Below, piece after piece: positions 1 to 9,112 of a DNA stretch of 64,000 nt. Where the stretch lies: NCBI RefSeq assembly GCF_031846485.1, contig NZ_JAVRHQ010000025.1:1-64000 (forward strand). Reading direction: 5' to 3'. The position numbers and the translations under genes are program-made. This DNA is from Autumnicola tepida. Its GTDB lineage: Bacteria > Bacteroidota > Bacteroidia > Flavobacteriales > Flavobacteriaceae. Position 1 is the first letter of the stretch; each line of letters opens with the position of its first letter. The notes under the pieces are model-generated. The model worked only from the letters and a program-made list of their open reading frames with translations, had not been told where the DNA came from and searched no databases.

Positions 1-260
1 CGAAAAATATAGGTAAAAGCTGCCCAAGCCGGATAATTCCGGAAGATCGATGTGTAGGGTATAAGAAGCTAAACATTTGGGACTTAGGATTATACTTCAA
101 GCCGCAAATATAAGTATAGTTTAGAGAAGTGGCAGAGGTGATTTGTTAACTTTTTCCAGCGCCAGTGGAAATATAAAGAAGGTCTTTTAAAAGCTAAAAT
201 ACGGATCATTTAATCTAAGACTAATCAATTTCCGCAGGAATCTTTTAAAATTTTATAAGT
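1..260. other. Window-edge noncoding stretch
   Basis: No reading frame with a recognisable product covers this stretch, and no RNA gene fold was recognised. It lies downstream of the response regulator gene, which ends at 333 on the minus strand. It may hold the control region of a gene to the left of the window, but nothing specific can be supported. Confidence 0.4.
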
Positions 261-305
261 TTTAGAAAAACCTCCATTTCAGAAAAACCTTTCCTGAAAT
301 GGAAG
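261..305 (-). terminator. Rho-independent terminator of the rprXY unit
   Basis: On the minus strand the 12-base arm CTTCCATTTCAG (305-294) pairs with CTGAAATGGAGG (282-271) with one mismatch. A run of five T residues follows at about 270-266. It sits just downstream of the response regulator stop codon and should end the transcript that runs leftward through the two-component pair. Confidence 0.75.
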
Positions 306-332
306 TTTCACTAAGAAACTGAAATTATTAAA

Positions 333-1055
333 TTACTCTTCGTCTTTTTCTTCATTCCTTACCACAAGCCGGAACCCTTCCCCGTGGATATTTAAAATTT
401 CAACGTTTTCATCTATTTTCAGATACTTACGAAGTTTGGCTATGTAAACATCCATACTTCTTGAGGTGAAATAATTATCATCCCTCCATATTTTTGTTAA
501 TGCAAGTTCCCTTGGCATTAAATCATTTTCATGTAAGGCGAGTAAACGCAGCAATTCATTTTCCTTTGGCGAGAGTTTTTGCGGCTCTCCGCCATCGTAA
601 GTTAAGAACCTAAGTTTTGAGTTTAGGTGGAACTTGCCAATTTCAAACTCGAACTGCTTGCTATCTGCAACGCTGTCTGTTGCTTTGCGCTGCATGATTG
701 CCTTGATCTTCATCAAAAGCACCTCGCTGTCAAAAGGCTTGTTGAGATAATCATCTGCACCTACTTTGTAACCTTTCAGTACATCTTCCTTCATCGCTTT
801 GGCGGTTAAGAAAATAATAGGAATTTCCTCGTTTTTGTCCCGAATTTCCTTGGCAAGTGTGAACCCGTCTTTGTAAGGCATCATCACATCCAGGATACAA
901 AGGTCGAAATCGTCTTTTTTAAACTTTTCGAAACCTTCCATACCGTTTTTGGCGTGAGTGACTTCATAGTCGTTCATTGCCAGGTAATCTTTTAAGACTG
1001 TCCCAAAGTTTGGATCGTCTTCAACTAATAAAATTTTCTTGTCTTCAGTTTCCAT
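333..1055 (-). CDS. rprY: OmpR-family response regulator (RprY-like)
   Basis: This 240-residue protein is a DNA-binding response regulator. The N-terminal receiver carries the acidic pair D13/D14, phosphoacceptor D56 in LCILDVMMP, T84 and K106 before the usual proline. A winged-helix OmpR/PhoB effector domain fills residues about 130-235 (recognition part around SRSMDVYIAKLRKYL). Its gene starts 3 bases after the upstream sensor kinase gene ends, so the two are co-transcribed and presumably form a cognate pair. Length and order match the RprX/RprY system described in Bacteroides. The target genes cannot be read from the sequence. Confidence 0.9.
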   Translation of the reverse strand: METEDKKILLVEDDPNFGTVLKDYLAMNDYEVTHAKNGMEGFEKFKKDDFDLCILDVMMPYKDGFTLAKEIRDKNEEIPIIFLTAKAMKEDVLKGYKVGADDYLNKPFDSEVLLMKIKAIMQRKATDSVADSKQFEFEIGKFHLNSKLRFLTYDGGEPQKLSPKENELLRLLALHENDLMPRELALTKIWRDDNYFTSRSMDVYIAKLRKYLKIDENVEILNIHGEGFRLVVRNEEKDEE

Positions 1056-1058
1056 ATA

Positions 1059-2624
1059 TTAAGATATTAGTGGTAATTTAATTATAAATGTGCTTCCTTT
1101 TCCTTTTTCGCTTTCTACGTAAATATCCCCGTGATGGTCTTCAATTATTTGCCTCGCATACGCCAGACCAAGGCCATGGCCTTTAACATTGTGGATATTT
1201 CCCGTATGTTCACGATAAAATTTTTCAAATATTCTCTTCTGGACAATTTTGCTCATTCCTGCTCCCTGGTCCCTTATTTTTAGAATAATCTTGTCCTTTA
1301 CATTTTCAGTATAAATATCAATTTTTGGCTCATTTGGTGAATATTTCACCGCATTATCAAGAATGTTCACGATAACATTGGTAAAATGGTCTTCATTTGC
1401 CAAAATAGAAGATTTTAGCGCTGCAAAATGGGTTTGCACATAACCGCCGCGATCTTCCACAATCAACTCTACGTGAGTGACTGCATCTTCTATAATATCA
1501 TGTAACTGAAGTCTTTCCTTTTTGAGGTCCAGTTCATTTTTCTCCAGTTTTGAGATGCGCAGCACGTTCTCTACCTGGGCATGCATACGCTTATTTTCAT
1601 CTTTTATCATCTTTAAATAACGCGACACCTTCTCCTGGTCATTGATGATTTTAGGATTTTTTATGGCATCCAGCGCCAGGTTAATAGTAGCGATAGGAGT
1701 TTTAAACTCATGCGTCATATTATTGATAAAGTCTGTCTTTATCTGTGAAATCTGCCTTTGTTTTATAAGTTGTGACAGCGCGCTGGAATAGGCTATTACA
1801 ATAATTAGTGTAAAAATAATGGAAAGGGAAGCCATTAGTATCACAGAGGATAATACCACTTCTTTTTTCCCCATAAAATTTACCAGTAACCTGTAATTGC
1901 TCTTTCCATTTTGGTTCACAAATAATGGAACTCCATAGGTCCCGGGATGATCTAACGAAAAATTATCTGAATGCAGGTTGGTAGCAATAGAATTACTAAA
2001 AACCGCGTATTCAAAATTGGTTTGTATATCCCGTTTCTCAAGTTCTTCTGTTATCAGTTTCTCTATAGTTTCCTCGCTTACCCTGGTATGTATGGGAAGC
2101 TTATCTGTTACATCGGCAATTAAACGGCGCAAAGATTCTTTTTCAACATCCTTCATGCGCACCATGCGTTCTATTTGCTGCTGTGCCGTAAGAGACTCTT
2201 TATCCAGGCTTTTCTTTACAATATTGGTTACCCGTTTATTAATGAGTTTTGTGAAAAGTATACTGTCTTCTCCTGAACCTAAAAAACCAGAAGAGATCTT
2301 GTAATCCTCTTCTAATATCGCTTCCGCCTGGAACTGGGACTGATTCTTCAGGTTATCGCGGCCTGAGCTAAAATATTCCGTTAAAGTAACCCCGTTAAGA
2401 GAACTGTTATTTTTATTTATAGAATCAAACCGAAACCAGTAACTTTCCAGTTCACGGTTCTGAATTTCATCGGCAACATTAAGAAGTACCTGCTTTGCGT
2501 TGTAGGAAAATTGTTCTTCCCTGTCGTCTATCGTACTCTTAATCCAATACCCCTGAACGAAAATAATACCGATAAGGGAGAGGCTCATTAGAACAACGAG
2601 AAGAAAAAATAACTTCTTATTCAT
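1059..2624 (-). CDS. rprX: Membrane sensor histidine kinase (RprX-like)
   Basis: A 521-residue sensor kinase. One transmembrane helix lies near residues 5-27 and a second around 255-280, enclosing a sensor region of about 225 residues rich in charged helices. The HisKA phosphoacceptor is H305 in NNMTHEFKTPIA. The HATPase_c domain follows, with the N-box NILDNAVKYS, G1 box IRDQGAGMS and G2 box GHGLGLAYA. There is no clear HAMP or PAS domain between the membrane and HisKA. It is the first gene of the pair with rprY; a 67-base gap separates it from coaE upstream. The signal sensed is unknown. Confidence 0.9.
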   Translation of the reverse strand: MNKKLFFLLVVLMSLSLIGIIFVQGYWIKSTIDDREEQFSYNAKQVLLNVADEIQNRELESYWFRFDSINKNNSSLNGVTLTEYFSSGRDNLKNQSQFQAEAILEEDYKISSGFLGSGEDSILFTKLINKRVTNIVKKSLDKESLTAQQQIERMVRMKDVEKESLRRLIADVTDKLPIHTRVSEETIEKLITEELEKRDIQTNFEYAVFSNSIATNLHSDNFSLDHPGTYGVPLFVNQNGKSNYRLLVNFMGKKEVVLSSVILMASLSIIFTLIIVIAYSSALSQLIKQRQISQIKTDFINNMTHEFKTPIATINLALDAIKNPKIINDQEKVSRYLKMIKDENKRMHAQVENVLRISKLEKNELDLKKERLQLHDIIEDAVTHVELIVEDRGGYVQTHFAALKSSILANEDHFTNVIVNILDNAVKYSPNEPKIDIYTENVKDKIILKIRDQGAGMSKIVQKRIFEKFYREHTGNIHNVKGHGLGLAYARQIIEDHHGDIYVESEKGKGSTFIIKLPLIS

Positions 2625-2691
2625 GACCTCAAAAGTAAGATTTTAACATTTAGAGCTCTGACGGTTTAACCAAATGTTAACAGACTTTTCC

Positions 2692-3282
2692 TTAATTTTT
2701 GCCTGACTTTAAGATAATTTGATGCAGTTTTCGCACAGCGCTCTGGGTTTGCTCCCGTTGAAGATTTTCGATCTCAAAATCCGCCAGTTTTCGCTTTTTT
2801 TCATCATCCCACTGGTTATTCATGCGGGCCTGGATTTCTTCTACAGAACTTTGGTCCCGTTCCTGAAGCCTCTTAATTTTTTCCTCATAAGGGGCGGTTA
2901 CCAGGATAGAATAATCGCATTTTTTGTACCCACCTTTTTCAAATAAAATCGCCGCCTCATAGATCACATAAGCTGCATCCTGAGTGTTTTTCCATTTTTC
3001 AAAATGCTTTGCTACAGCAGGATGAATAACATTATTCAGTAAATTAAGTTGTTCAGGATTATTAAAAACCCTGGAGGCGATGTATTTCCTGTCCGGCTGT
3101 TTTCCATTATAAGCTTCCTCTCCAAAAATACCAATAATCTCTTTTCTGATTTCTTCGGAAGAATTCATCAGTTCCCGGGCAGCATCATCTGCAATATACA
3201 CGGGAATTCCCAGGTCTCTGAAATAGTTTGCCACAGTGGTCTTTCCGCTGCCAATGCCCCCGGTTAGTCCTACTACTTTCAT
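2692..3282 (-). CDS. coaE: Dephospho-CoA kinase
   Basis: Catalyses the last step of coenzyme A synthesis, ATP-dependent phosphorylation of the 3'-hydroxyl of dephospho-CoA, in the cytosol. The 196-residue length is typical. The P-loop GGIGSGKTT is at residues 8-16, followed by the adenylate-kinase-like substrate region YIADDAARELM and the lid region with QERDQSSVEEIQARM. Its start codon overlaps the end of the YbbR-domain gene by 4 bases (ATGA), so the two are translationally linked. CoA synthesis enzyme CoaBC is encoded separately at 9.1-10.3 kb. Confidence 0.93.
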   Translation of the reverse strand: MKVVGLTGGIGSGKTTVANYFRDLGIPVYIADDAARELMNSSEEIRKEIIGIFGEEAYNGKQPDRKYIASRVFNNPEQLNLLNNVIHPAVAKHFEKWKNTQDAAYVIYEAAILFEKGGYKKCDYSILVTAPYEEKIKRLQERDQSSVEEIQARMNNQWDDEKKRKLADFEIENLQREQTQSAVRKLHQIILKSGKN

Positions 3283-4238
3283 TTTTTAATAACAAACTGA
3301 ATTTTCCTTTCACTTAGCCTTACATTCGTAACAAAACCTGGTCTTTCCACAACTTTCGCTAAAAAATAGTCTTCCCCTTCATTTACTTCGCTATAATCAC
3401 AAACCACCCTAAAGTCTGTTGGCTTCACCCTTTCGTAATCTTCAAGATTTACCTGGTAATATACCAGTATTCTCTTCGGAAAATAGGCCAGGTTGAGATT
3501 CTCCGGCACGTTAATCACTTCCACGGGAATCTGCACACTGCCCTCGGTAAATTTTTCAACTTCCAGTGAGTAACCTACCTCATCACGATAGAAACTAAGC
3601 CTCCCCAGGTTTGTGGTGTCCAGTTTTACCTGCCCGGAAATATCCCGGTTTACGTTGGTACGGGTAATTTCAAGGGTTGGCACCTCTTTAATGGTATCAA
3701 TAATATTTTGAGGTCCGCTAACAGTAACCGAATCAGGTTCAATTTTTACGCCCTGCCCTGCGGAATATCCCACGGCATAACTCACTTTTATCCTTGGCAC
3801 CACCGCGATCCTGCGCTCCTGTTTAGGCTGAAAAGGAATAAGGATGCTACTATCCAAAAAGGTGGAATTGTCGAAATCTATTCCTAATTCTTCCGAAATT
3901 TCATTACGATTATCCTCAATCTGGTAAACCAGGTTTCCATTGTTAACCTCGGTTTGAGCAAGGTCTATAGTAAGTTCCGGGCGAAAAATGCGGTAGTAAA
4001 GCAGGAAGAAACCCTGGTCGTGCATGCGCACAGCAACCTGTTGGGGCCTCTCCGCAGATAAGCTTTTATCCAGGGGAGCATTGGTATAATGTAAGGGTAT
4101 TTGCACAATTTGCGTGTATTCTTTAGAAAGCTGTACCAATAACCATGTTAAGGCCGAAAAGAAAAGAAAAACACCAAAGGTCTTTACATTCGCTTTTTTA
4201 AAACTCCTCCTCCTTATTATTTTTAAATTGTCCAGCAT
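3279..4238 (-). CDS. YbbR-like domain protein (CdaR-like)
   Basis: A 319-residue protein with one membrane helix near residues 20-40 (GVFLFFSALTWLLVQ), after which the chain should lie outside the cytoplasmic membrane. The rest resembles YbbR repeats, small beta domains; PDSVTVSGPQNIIDTIKEV near the middle is a typical YbbR motif. In Firmicutes YbbR proteins (CdaR) regulate the diadenylate cyclase CdaA. No cyclase gene is seen in this window, so that link here is only inference. It sits between a glycosyltransferase gene (2-base gap) and coaE (4-base overlap), an apparent operon. Confidence 0.8.
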   Translation of the reverse strand: MLDNLKIIRRRSFKKANVKTFGVFLFFSALTWLLVQLSKEYTQIVQIPLHYTNAPLDKSLSAERPQQVAVRMHDQGFFLLYYRIFRPELTIDLAQTEVNNGNLVYQIEDNRNEISEELGIDFDNSTFLDSSILIPFQPKQERRIAVVPRIKVSYAVGYSAGQGVKIEPDSVTVSGPQNIIDTIKEVPTLEITRTNVNRDISGQVKLDTTNLGRLSFYRDEVGYSLEVEKFTEGSVQIPVEVINVPENLNLAYFPKRILVYYQVNLEDYERVKPTDFRVVCDYSEVNEGEDYFLAKVVERPGFVTNVRLSERKIQFVIKK

Positions 4239-4240
4239 GT

Positions 4241-5239
4241 TTAAAAGAATAATTGCGGATAAACCTTCTCCGGGTTTTTGTTTAAAATATTAATCTGAAA
4301 AAAGGATTGCAAAAAGCCCCAGCCGTAACCAAAGAATTGAATGTTAACAGCTAAAACAGCTAAAAATCCCACCCAGATATTTTTACTTTTGAAAGCAGCA
4401 TCTATGCCAATGATACCGAAATATAAGATATAAATTGAAATAAAAAAGTATAGATTAAAAGCAGCAAAAATTAAGGACATTATAAATCCAGCGGTAAAAA
4501 CCGTGGGAAACCAATAGGTGACCTTAGCCGAATGGGGATGCCATTTATTTAAAATTGGCCTTACCAATCCGAATTTTTTTACCTGCTTATAGAATTTGCC
4601 CCAGTTAATACGCCTTTTGTGAAATACCCTGGCACCGGGAATTAAACATGTTTTAAATCCCGATTTTATAAGCCTCAGGGATAAATCGGGATCTTCTCCC
4701 GGGTGGATTTTCCCAAAACCTCCGGTAGCTTCAAAAGCTTTTCTGGAAATCCCCATATTAAAACTTCTTGGCTGGAATTTATTTACAGAAGATTTTTTTC
4801 CCCTTATCCCTCCTGTGGTCAAAAAGGAAGTCATACTGTAATCTATAGCCTTCTGTATATCTGTAAATGAAGGATGCGCGGCATCCGGGCCGCCAAAGCA
4901 GTCACAGAAACTATTTTGCAGAAATGCATCAACCTCCTTCAGATAATCCGGCGGCAGCAAAACATCGGAATCCAGGATAAGAAAATAATTGCCTTTTGCC
5001 CTATGCATTCCGTAATTACGGGAATTCCCGGGGCCGGAATTTTTCTTATAGTAGTAAGCAATTTGAAGTTTTTCAGAAAATTCTGCAACTACTTCTTCCG
5101 AAGAAATATCTGAACCGTCTTCTACAATTACAACTTCAAATGCCGATACAAACTCAAGCTGAAGCATGCTTTTTAATAATTCCCTGATTTCCTGCGGACG
5201 GTTGAAAACGGGGATTATAAAAGAATAACTGAGGTTCAT
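4241..5239 (-). CDS. Family 2 glycosyltransferase, membrane-bound
   Basis: A 332-residue inverting GT-A glycosyltransferase. The nucleotide-sugar fold begins with SFIIPVFNRPQEIRELL (about residues 6-22), the metal-binding DxD-like motif is LDSDVLLPP (about 93-101), and the catalytic region HPGEDPDLSLRL lies near residue 180. Three hydrophobic stretches in the last about 90 residues predict membrane attachment. The acceptor cannot be deduced; cell-surface polysaccharide or glycolipid is likely for this architecture. It is the first gene of the run with the YbbR protein and coaE. Confidence 0.85.
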   Translation of the reverse strand: MNLSYSFIIPVFNRPQEIRELLKSMLQLEFVSAFEVVIVEDGSDISSEEVVAEFSEKLQIAYYYKKNSGPGNSRNYGMHRAKGNYFLILDSDVLLPPDYLKEVDAFLQNSFCDCFGGPDAAHPSFTDIQKAIDYSMTSFLTTGGIRGKKSSVNKFQPRSFNMGISRKAFEATGGFGKIHPGEDPDLSLRLIKSGFKTCLIPGARVFHKRRINWGKFYKQVKKFGLVRPILNKWHPHSAKVTYWFPTVFTAGFIMSLIFAAFNLYFFISIYILYFGIIGIDAAFKSKNIWVGFLAVLAVNIQFFGYGWGFLQSFFQINILNKNPEKVYPQLFF

Positions 5240-5251
5240 CTGGTAAATCTA

Positions 5252-5318
5252 AGAAAAAAGAAGAGGCTGTTTAAAGATTAAAATTCCACTTCAGGATTTA
5301 AAATTTTTAAACAACCTC
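5252..5318 (-). terminator. Terminator downstream of fabI
   Basis: On the minus strand GAGGTTGTTTAAA (5318-5306) pairs with TTTAAACAGCCTC (5275-5263) through 13 pairs, one of them G-U. TTCTTTTTTC follows. The loop is about 30 bases. This separates fabI from the glycosyltransferase operon. Confidence 0.75.
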
Positions 5319-5345
5319 CGGTATATCAAAATGCAGAAGCAAAGA

Positions 5346-6170
5346 TTATTCTTCCTGCTCTTTCTCGAAAGCTTCCATAACCTGTTGGCTTACTCCCATA
5401 TTTGAGAATCCGCCATCGTTATACAGGTTTTGAAGAGTAACTCTTTTTGTCAAATCTGAAAAAAGCGTTACGGTATAATCGGCACAATCCTGCGCGGTGG
5501 CGTTGCCCAGCGGCGACATTTTATCGGCATAAGCAATAAATCCACCAAAGCCTTTAACCCCCTGCCCGGCAGTAGTTGGAGTTGGCGACTGGGAAATGGT
5601 GTTTACGCGTACTTTCTTGTCTTTTCCGAAGAAGTACCCGAAGCTACGGGCTATAGATTCCAGGTAAGCCTTATTATCGGCCATGTCATTATAATCAGGA
5701 AATACCTTTTGCGCGGCGATGTAAGAAAGGGCAACAATACTTCCCCACTCGTTCATAGCATCTTTTTTATAAAGCGTCTGCATTGTTTTATGAAAGGAAA
5801 CCGCAGAAACATCCCAGCCTTTGGTGGTAAAGTCATAGTTCATATCGGTGTAATGATTGCCTTTGCGCACATTTACAGACATCCCGATAGAGTGTAACAC
5901 AAAATCGAGCTTTCCGCCAAGAATTTCCTGGGCCTTTTCCACAAGGTTTTCCAGGTCTTCAACTTTGGTGGCATCGGCAGGAATAATTTCAGAATTTGTC
6001 TTTTCGGCAAGTTGTTTTATACTTCCCATTCTCATGGCAATAGGCGCATTGGTTAGCACAAATTCCCCACCTTCTTCGTGTACGCGCTCAGCAGTTTTCC
6101 ATGCGATGGAATTTTCATCCAGCGCTCCAAATATAATTCCTTTTTTACCTTTTAGCAGGTTATATGACAT
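5346..6170 (-). CDS. fabI: Enoyl-[acyl-carrier-protein] reductase (NADH)
   Basis: Performs the final reduction of each fatty acid elongation cycle, reducing trans-2-enoyl-ACP in the cytosol. The 274-residue SDR-fold protein has the FabI-type cofactor motif GALDENSIAW near residues 16-25 and the catalytic pair Y160 and K167 in YNDMADNK with the Y-x6-K spacing of FabI. The C-terminal substrate loop region includes SQSPTPTTAGQG. It is monocistronic by the evidence here: its own promoter upstream and a strong terminator downstream. FabI is the target of triclosan-type inhibitors; resistance was not assessed. Confidence 0.95.
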   Translation of the reverse strand: MSYNLLKGKKGIIFGALDENSIAWKTAERVHEEGGEFVLTNAPIAMRMGSIKQLAEKTNSEIIPADATKVEDLENLVEKAQEILGGKLDFVLHSIGMSVNVRKGNHYTDMNYDFTTKGWDVSAVSFHKTMQTLYKKDAMNEWGSIVALSYIAAQKVFPDYNDMADNKAYLESIARSFGYFFGKDKKVRVNTISQSPTPTTAGQGVKGFGGFIAYADKMSPLGNATAQDCADYTVTLFSDLTKRVTLQNLYNDGGFSNMGVSQQVMEAFEKEQEE

Positions 6171-6199
6171 GGTTGTTTTATTTTAAGGTTGTTAGCGTG

Positions 6200-6231
6200 T
6201 AAAGATAGTAGTTCCATTTTCAAAGTTCAAA
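6200..6231 (-). promoter_or_regulatory. Bacteroidota-type promoter of fabI
   Basis: On the minus strand a -33 TTTG (6231-6228) is separated by 20 bases from TATCTTTA (6207-6200), one base off the Bacteroidota -7 consensus TAnnTTTG. The fabI ATG is about 30 bases downstream of the -7 box. A second TTTG at 6224-6221 is too close to act as the -33 element. Confidence 0.6.
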
Positions 6232-6497
6232 GTTTTTGCAGCAGGAATTGAATTCAGTTGAAGTTAGAGGTTAGAAGTTCAAAAATTCGCTTTTCCTGAT
6301 AATGAGCAAAAAGTAATCTCCCATTCTTTTCCAGTAGTTTTAACTTCAACTATTCACGAAAAAATTTCCCGCACATCACACAGACTATCGCAGAAATCAA
6401 ATTTACTATTCAATAAAAAACTCTAAAAGCTGCACTGAAGCACTGAACTCCCCTCTTTCCACTCTCCACTCCATAGCTGTATCTCAATATTAAATTC
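6232..6497. other. Noncoding gap between recN and fabI
   Basis: No gene is seen here. The part near 6430-6500 has a plus strand rich in short CT tracts and near-repeats (CACTGAAGCACTGAA; CTCAATA occurring three times near 6483-6510). It may hold the 3' end of the recN transcript, but no good terminator hairpin was found. Confidence 0.4.
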
Positions 6498-8162
6498 TCA
6501 ATACTCAATACCATTCAGCAATTCCTTGGCGTGGGCCCGGGCAGACTCACTAATATTATTGCCACCCAGCATCATGGCCAGCTCCTCCACCCTGTCTGGC
6601 GTTTGTAGCTGCCTGATTTTAGTAGTGGTCACATTTGCGGTGTCTTCTTTAAATATTTTGAAATGACTGTTACCCTTGCCGGCAATCTGCGGCAGGTGAG
6701 TAATGGCAATTACCTGCATGTTGTTGCCCATTCGCTGAAGAATCTCTCCCATTTTTTGGGCAATATCGCCTGAAACCCCGGTATCTATTTCATCAAAAAT
6801 AATGGTAGGCAGGTTGCTTTGCGCGGCAAGAATACTTTTTACCGCCAGCATAATGCGGGAAAGTTCCCCTCCGGAAGCCGCTTTTTTCATCTCTTTAAAA
6901 TCCCCGCCTTTATTTGCCGCGAGGTACCAGGATAACTGGTCCTGCCCGTTCTGTAGAAAGGTTTTTTGCTGCTGAAGTTCAATTTTTAGCCTGGCATTGG
7001 GCATTCCCAGGGCCGCCAGGGTTTCTTCGGTTTCCTTAATGAATGGCGGAATTATTTTTTTACGGTTTTCATGAAGTTTTTTAGCAACCGCAGCCAGTTC
7101 TTTCTCTTTATCTGCAATGGCTTTGTTTAATTCTGAAAGATCGGTTTCAGCATTTTCACTTGCGGAAACTTTTTTCTGAAGTTCCTCCTGTATTTCCTTT
7201 AGTTCCTCTATACTTCCTGCCGCATGTTTTTTCTGAAGGTTATAAATAAGCTGAAGCTTAGTATTGGCAGCTTCCAGCTCTTCAGGGTTAGCCTCCACCC
7301 TTTCCAAAGCGGCAGCGATTTCTTCCCCAATATCGTCCAGTTCTATAATCACGCTCTGCAGGCGTCCATGCAAGCTTTCATAAGTTGGCGAAAAGGTCGA
7401 AATCCTTGCCAGGCTGCCCCGCACTTCTTTCAGAGTTTCCAGGCTCCCTATTTCTTCCTGGTTTATGTTGTTGAAGGCAGCGCTTAGCTGCTCGGTTAAT
7501 TCTTCAACATTGTTCAGCTCTTCATAACGGGCTTCCAGTTCTTCCTGCATTCCCGGCTTTAGCTTCGCTTCTTCCAGTTCATTCAGCAAAAACAGGTTGT
7601 AATCGTATTCTTTCGCTGCCTGTGCCTGTTCTTCTTTTAAATCTACAGCTCTTTTTTGCAGTTTCCGGTACTCTTTCAGATGCTGTTTATATTCAATAAT
7701 AACGCCTTCATTTTTGGCAATAGTGTCAATTACCTGAAACTGGTAATCTATATTGCCCAGACTAAGGGTTTCGTGCTGACTGTGAATATCAATAAGATAA
7801 GTTCCCAGGGCATTAAGAGAACTAAGGTTCACAGGTGTATCGTTTACAAAAGCACGGGATTTTCCGGAAGGCAAAATTTCCCTTCGGATGATGGTGCTGG
7901 ATTCATAATCCAGGTCTTCAGAAACAAAAAAGTCTTTCAGCTTATAATTGGTAATATTGAAGGTGCCTTCAATAACGCATTTTTTAGCTGAATTCCTGAT
8001 TGCGCCATAATCTGCACGGTTCCCCAGGAGCAGTCCCAGCGCGCCAAGCATGATCGATTTACCCGCGCCGGTTTCTCCTGTTATTGTGGTAAACCCCGGC
8101 TGAAGATTAATGTTAATATCTTCAATTAAAGCGTAATTTTTTATAGAAAGTGCTGTAAGCAA
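6498..8162 (-). CDS. recN: DNA repair ATPase RecN
   Basis: RecN is an SMC-like ATPase that acts in double-strand break repair. The 554-residue protein has the Walker A motif GETGAGKS near residues 30-37, long coiled-coil arms (about 150-370), the ABC signature region ASGGELSRIMLA and Walker B TIIFDEIDTG. The start codon is TTG at 8162: the encoded beginning (LTALSIKNYALIEDI) aligns with the usual RecN N-terminus and there is no better ATG nearby. It is the last gene of the bamD-rpoZ-coaBC-DUF4835-recN run. Confidence 0.93.
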   Translation of the reverse strand: MLTALSIKNYALIEDININLQPGFTTITGETGAGKSIMLGALGLLLGNRADYGAIRNSAKKCVIEGTFNITNYKLKDFFVSEDLDYESSTIIRREILPSGKSRAFVNDTPVNLSSLNALGTYLIDIHSQHETLSLGNIDYQFQVIDTIAKNEGVIIEYKQHLKEYRKLQKRAVDLKEEQAQAAKEYDYNLFLLNELEEAKLKPGMQEELEARYEELNNVEELTEQLSAAFNNINQEEIGSLETLKEVRGSLARISTFSPTYESLHGRLQSVIIELDDIGEEIAAALERVEANPEELEAANTKLQLIYNLQKKHAAGSIEELKEIQEELQKKVSASENAETDLSELNKAIADKEKELAAVAKKLHENRKKIIPPFIKETEETLAALGMPNARLKIELQQQKTFLQNGQDQLSWYLAANKGGDFKEMKKAASGGELSRIMLAVKSILAAQSNLPTIIFDEIDTGVSGDIAQKMGEILQRMGNNMQVIAITHLPQIAGKGNSHFKIFKEDTANVTTTKIRQLQTPDRVEELAMMLGGNNISESARAHAKELLNGIEY

Positions 8163-8224
8163 TGTGATATAAATTTGAGCCTAAATATACCTAAGATTAC
8201 ATTCCGAATCAAAAACAATTCAGT

Positions 8225-9112
8225 TTATTGAAGAGCATTCCAGCTTTTGGAATAGCGGGGCGCGATATTGTTTAGCGTTTCCACCAAAGGGCTAAGAGGA
8301 ATAGGTGGGCCTCCGGAAAAAATGAGCCCGATTTCATCTGCCTTGGAATCGAAAAATGTTCGCAAAAGCAGGGAATTTGCCCTTCGCGTGTTCATGCTTT
8401 CCAAAGTTTCCAGGCTTTCAGCCACAGCAAGTTTCCCCGCCTGTAGATCTTCATGCATCACATCCAGACCCAGCCGGTGATACTGGTACATGGCAGTTCG
8501 AAATTCCGCATAAGTATTAGAAAGCAAATTGGTATTAAGGCGATAACGGCTTTTTGAACCATCGGCACCACGCCAGCCCTGCGAATTTCCCTGTTGGGCA
8601 GTGGTTACAATCCTGTTGGCTTCCTCAAAATATTCGGTCCCGCCGTTCAGTTCAAAAGTATCGGCATCAAGCCCAATAATAGTATAAACGTAAAAAGATA
8701 TTACGGAAACCAGGTTGGAAGTGTAAGAATTGGCACTGTAATTTAAAGGTTGATATTCCCGGTAATTAAAATTGAACTGCTCATCGTTAAAATTGAAAAC
8801 CGGCGTGATCATGGAAGTGCCAAAAACCGGCCTGGAAGACTGCACCTGAATGCTCCCGGTAAAAGATTCGCCCTCATAGCTGTTTATGGTGATGAACATG
8901 CTGCAGTTAATGCGCTCCTGGTCTTCGTACTCCAGGTTTGTCCAGGTACTCTGGTTAACAAAATCTGTAAGGGAGCGTTGCAGTGTCCTAAAAACCGACT
9001 GGTTGCTTTGTCCGGTTTGCTCAGCGTTTATGATAATCTCGCAATTGAGTTCCTGGGCCATCATACTCTGAAGGCCGGCGAGGCAAAAAATAATTACAAG
9101 AAATTTACGCAT
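8225..9112 (-). CDS. DUF4835 family exported protein
   Basis: A 295-residue protein with a signal peptide (cleavage probably after MMAQ, about residue 19). The body resembles DUF4835, a family confined to Bacteroidota and usually encoded between coaBC and recN, as here. Some annotation schemes call the family PorD and link it to type IX secretion; I treat that as a family label, not as shown by the sequence. Its start overlaps the coaBC stop region by 8 bases, so it is co-translated with coaBC. Confidence 0.8.
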   Translation of the reverse strand: MRKFLVIIFCLAGLQSMMAQELNCEIIINAEQTGQSNQSVFRTLQRSLTDFVNQSTWTNLEYEDQERINCSMFITINSYEGESFTGSIQVQSSRPVFGTSMITPVFNFNDEQFNFNYREYQPLNYSANSYTSNLVSVISFYVYTIIGLDADTFELNGGTEYFEEANRIVTTAQQGNSQGWRGADGSKSRYRLNTNLLSNTYAEFRTAMYQYHRLGLDVMHEDLQAGKLAVAESLETLESMNTRRANSLLLRTFFDSKADEIGLIFSGGPPIPLSPLVETLNNIAPRYSKSWNALQ

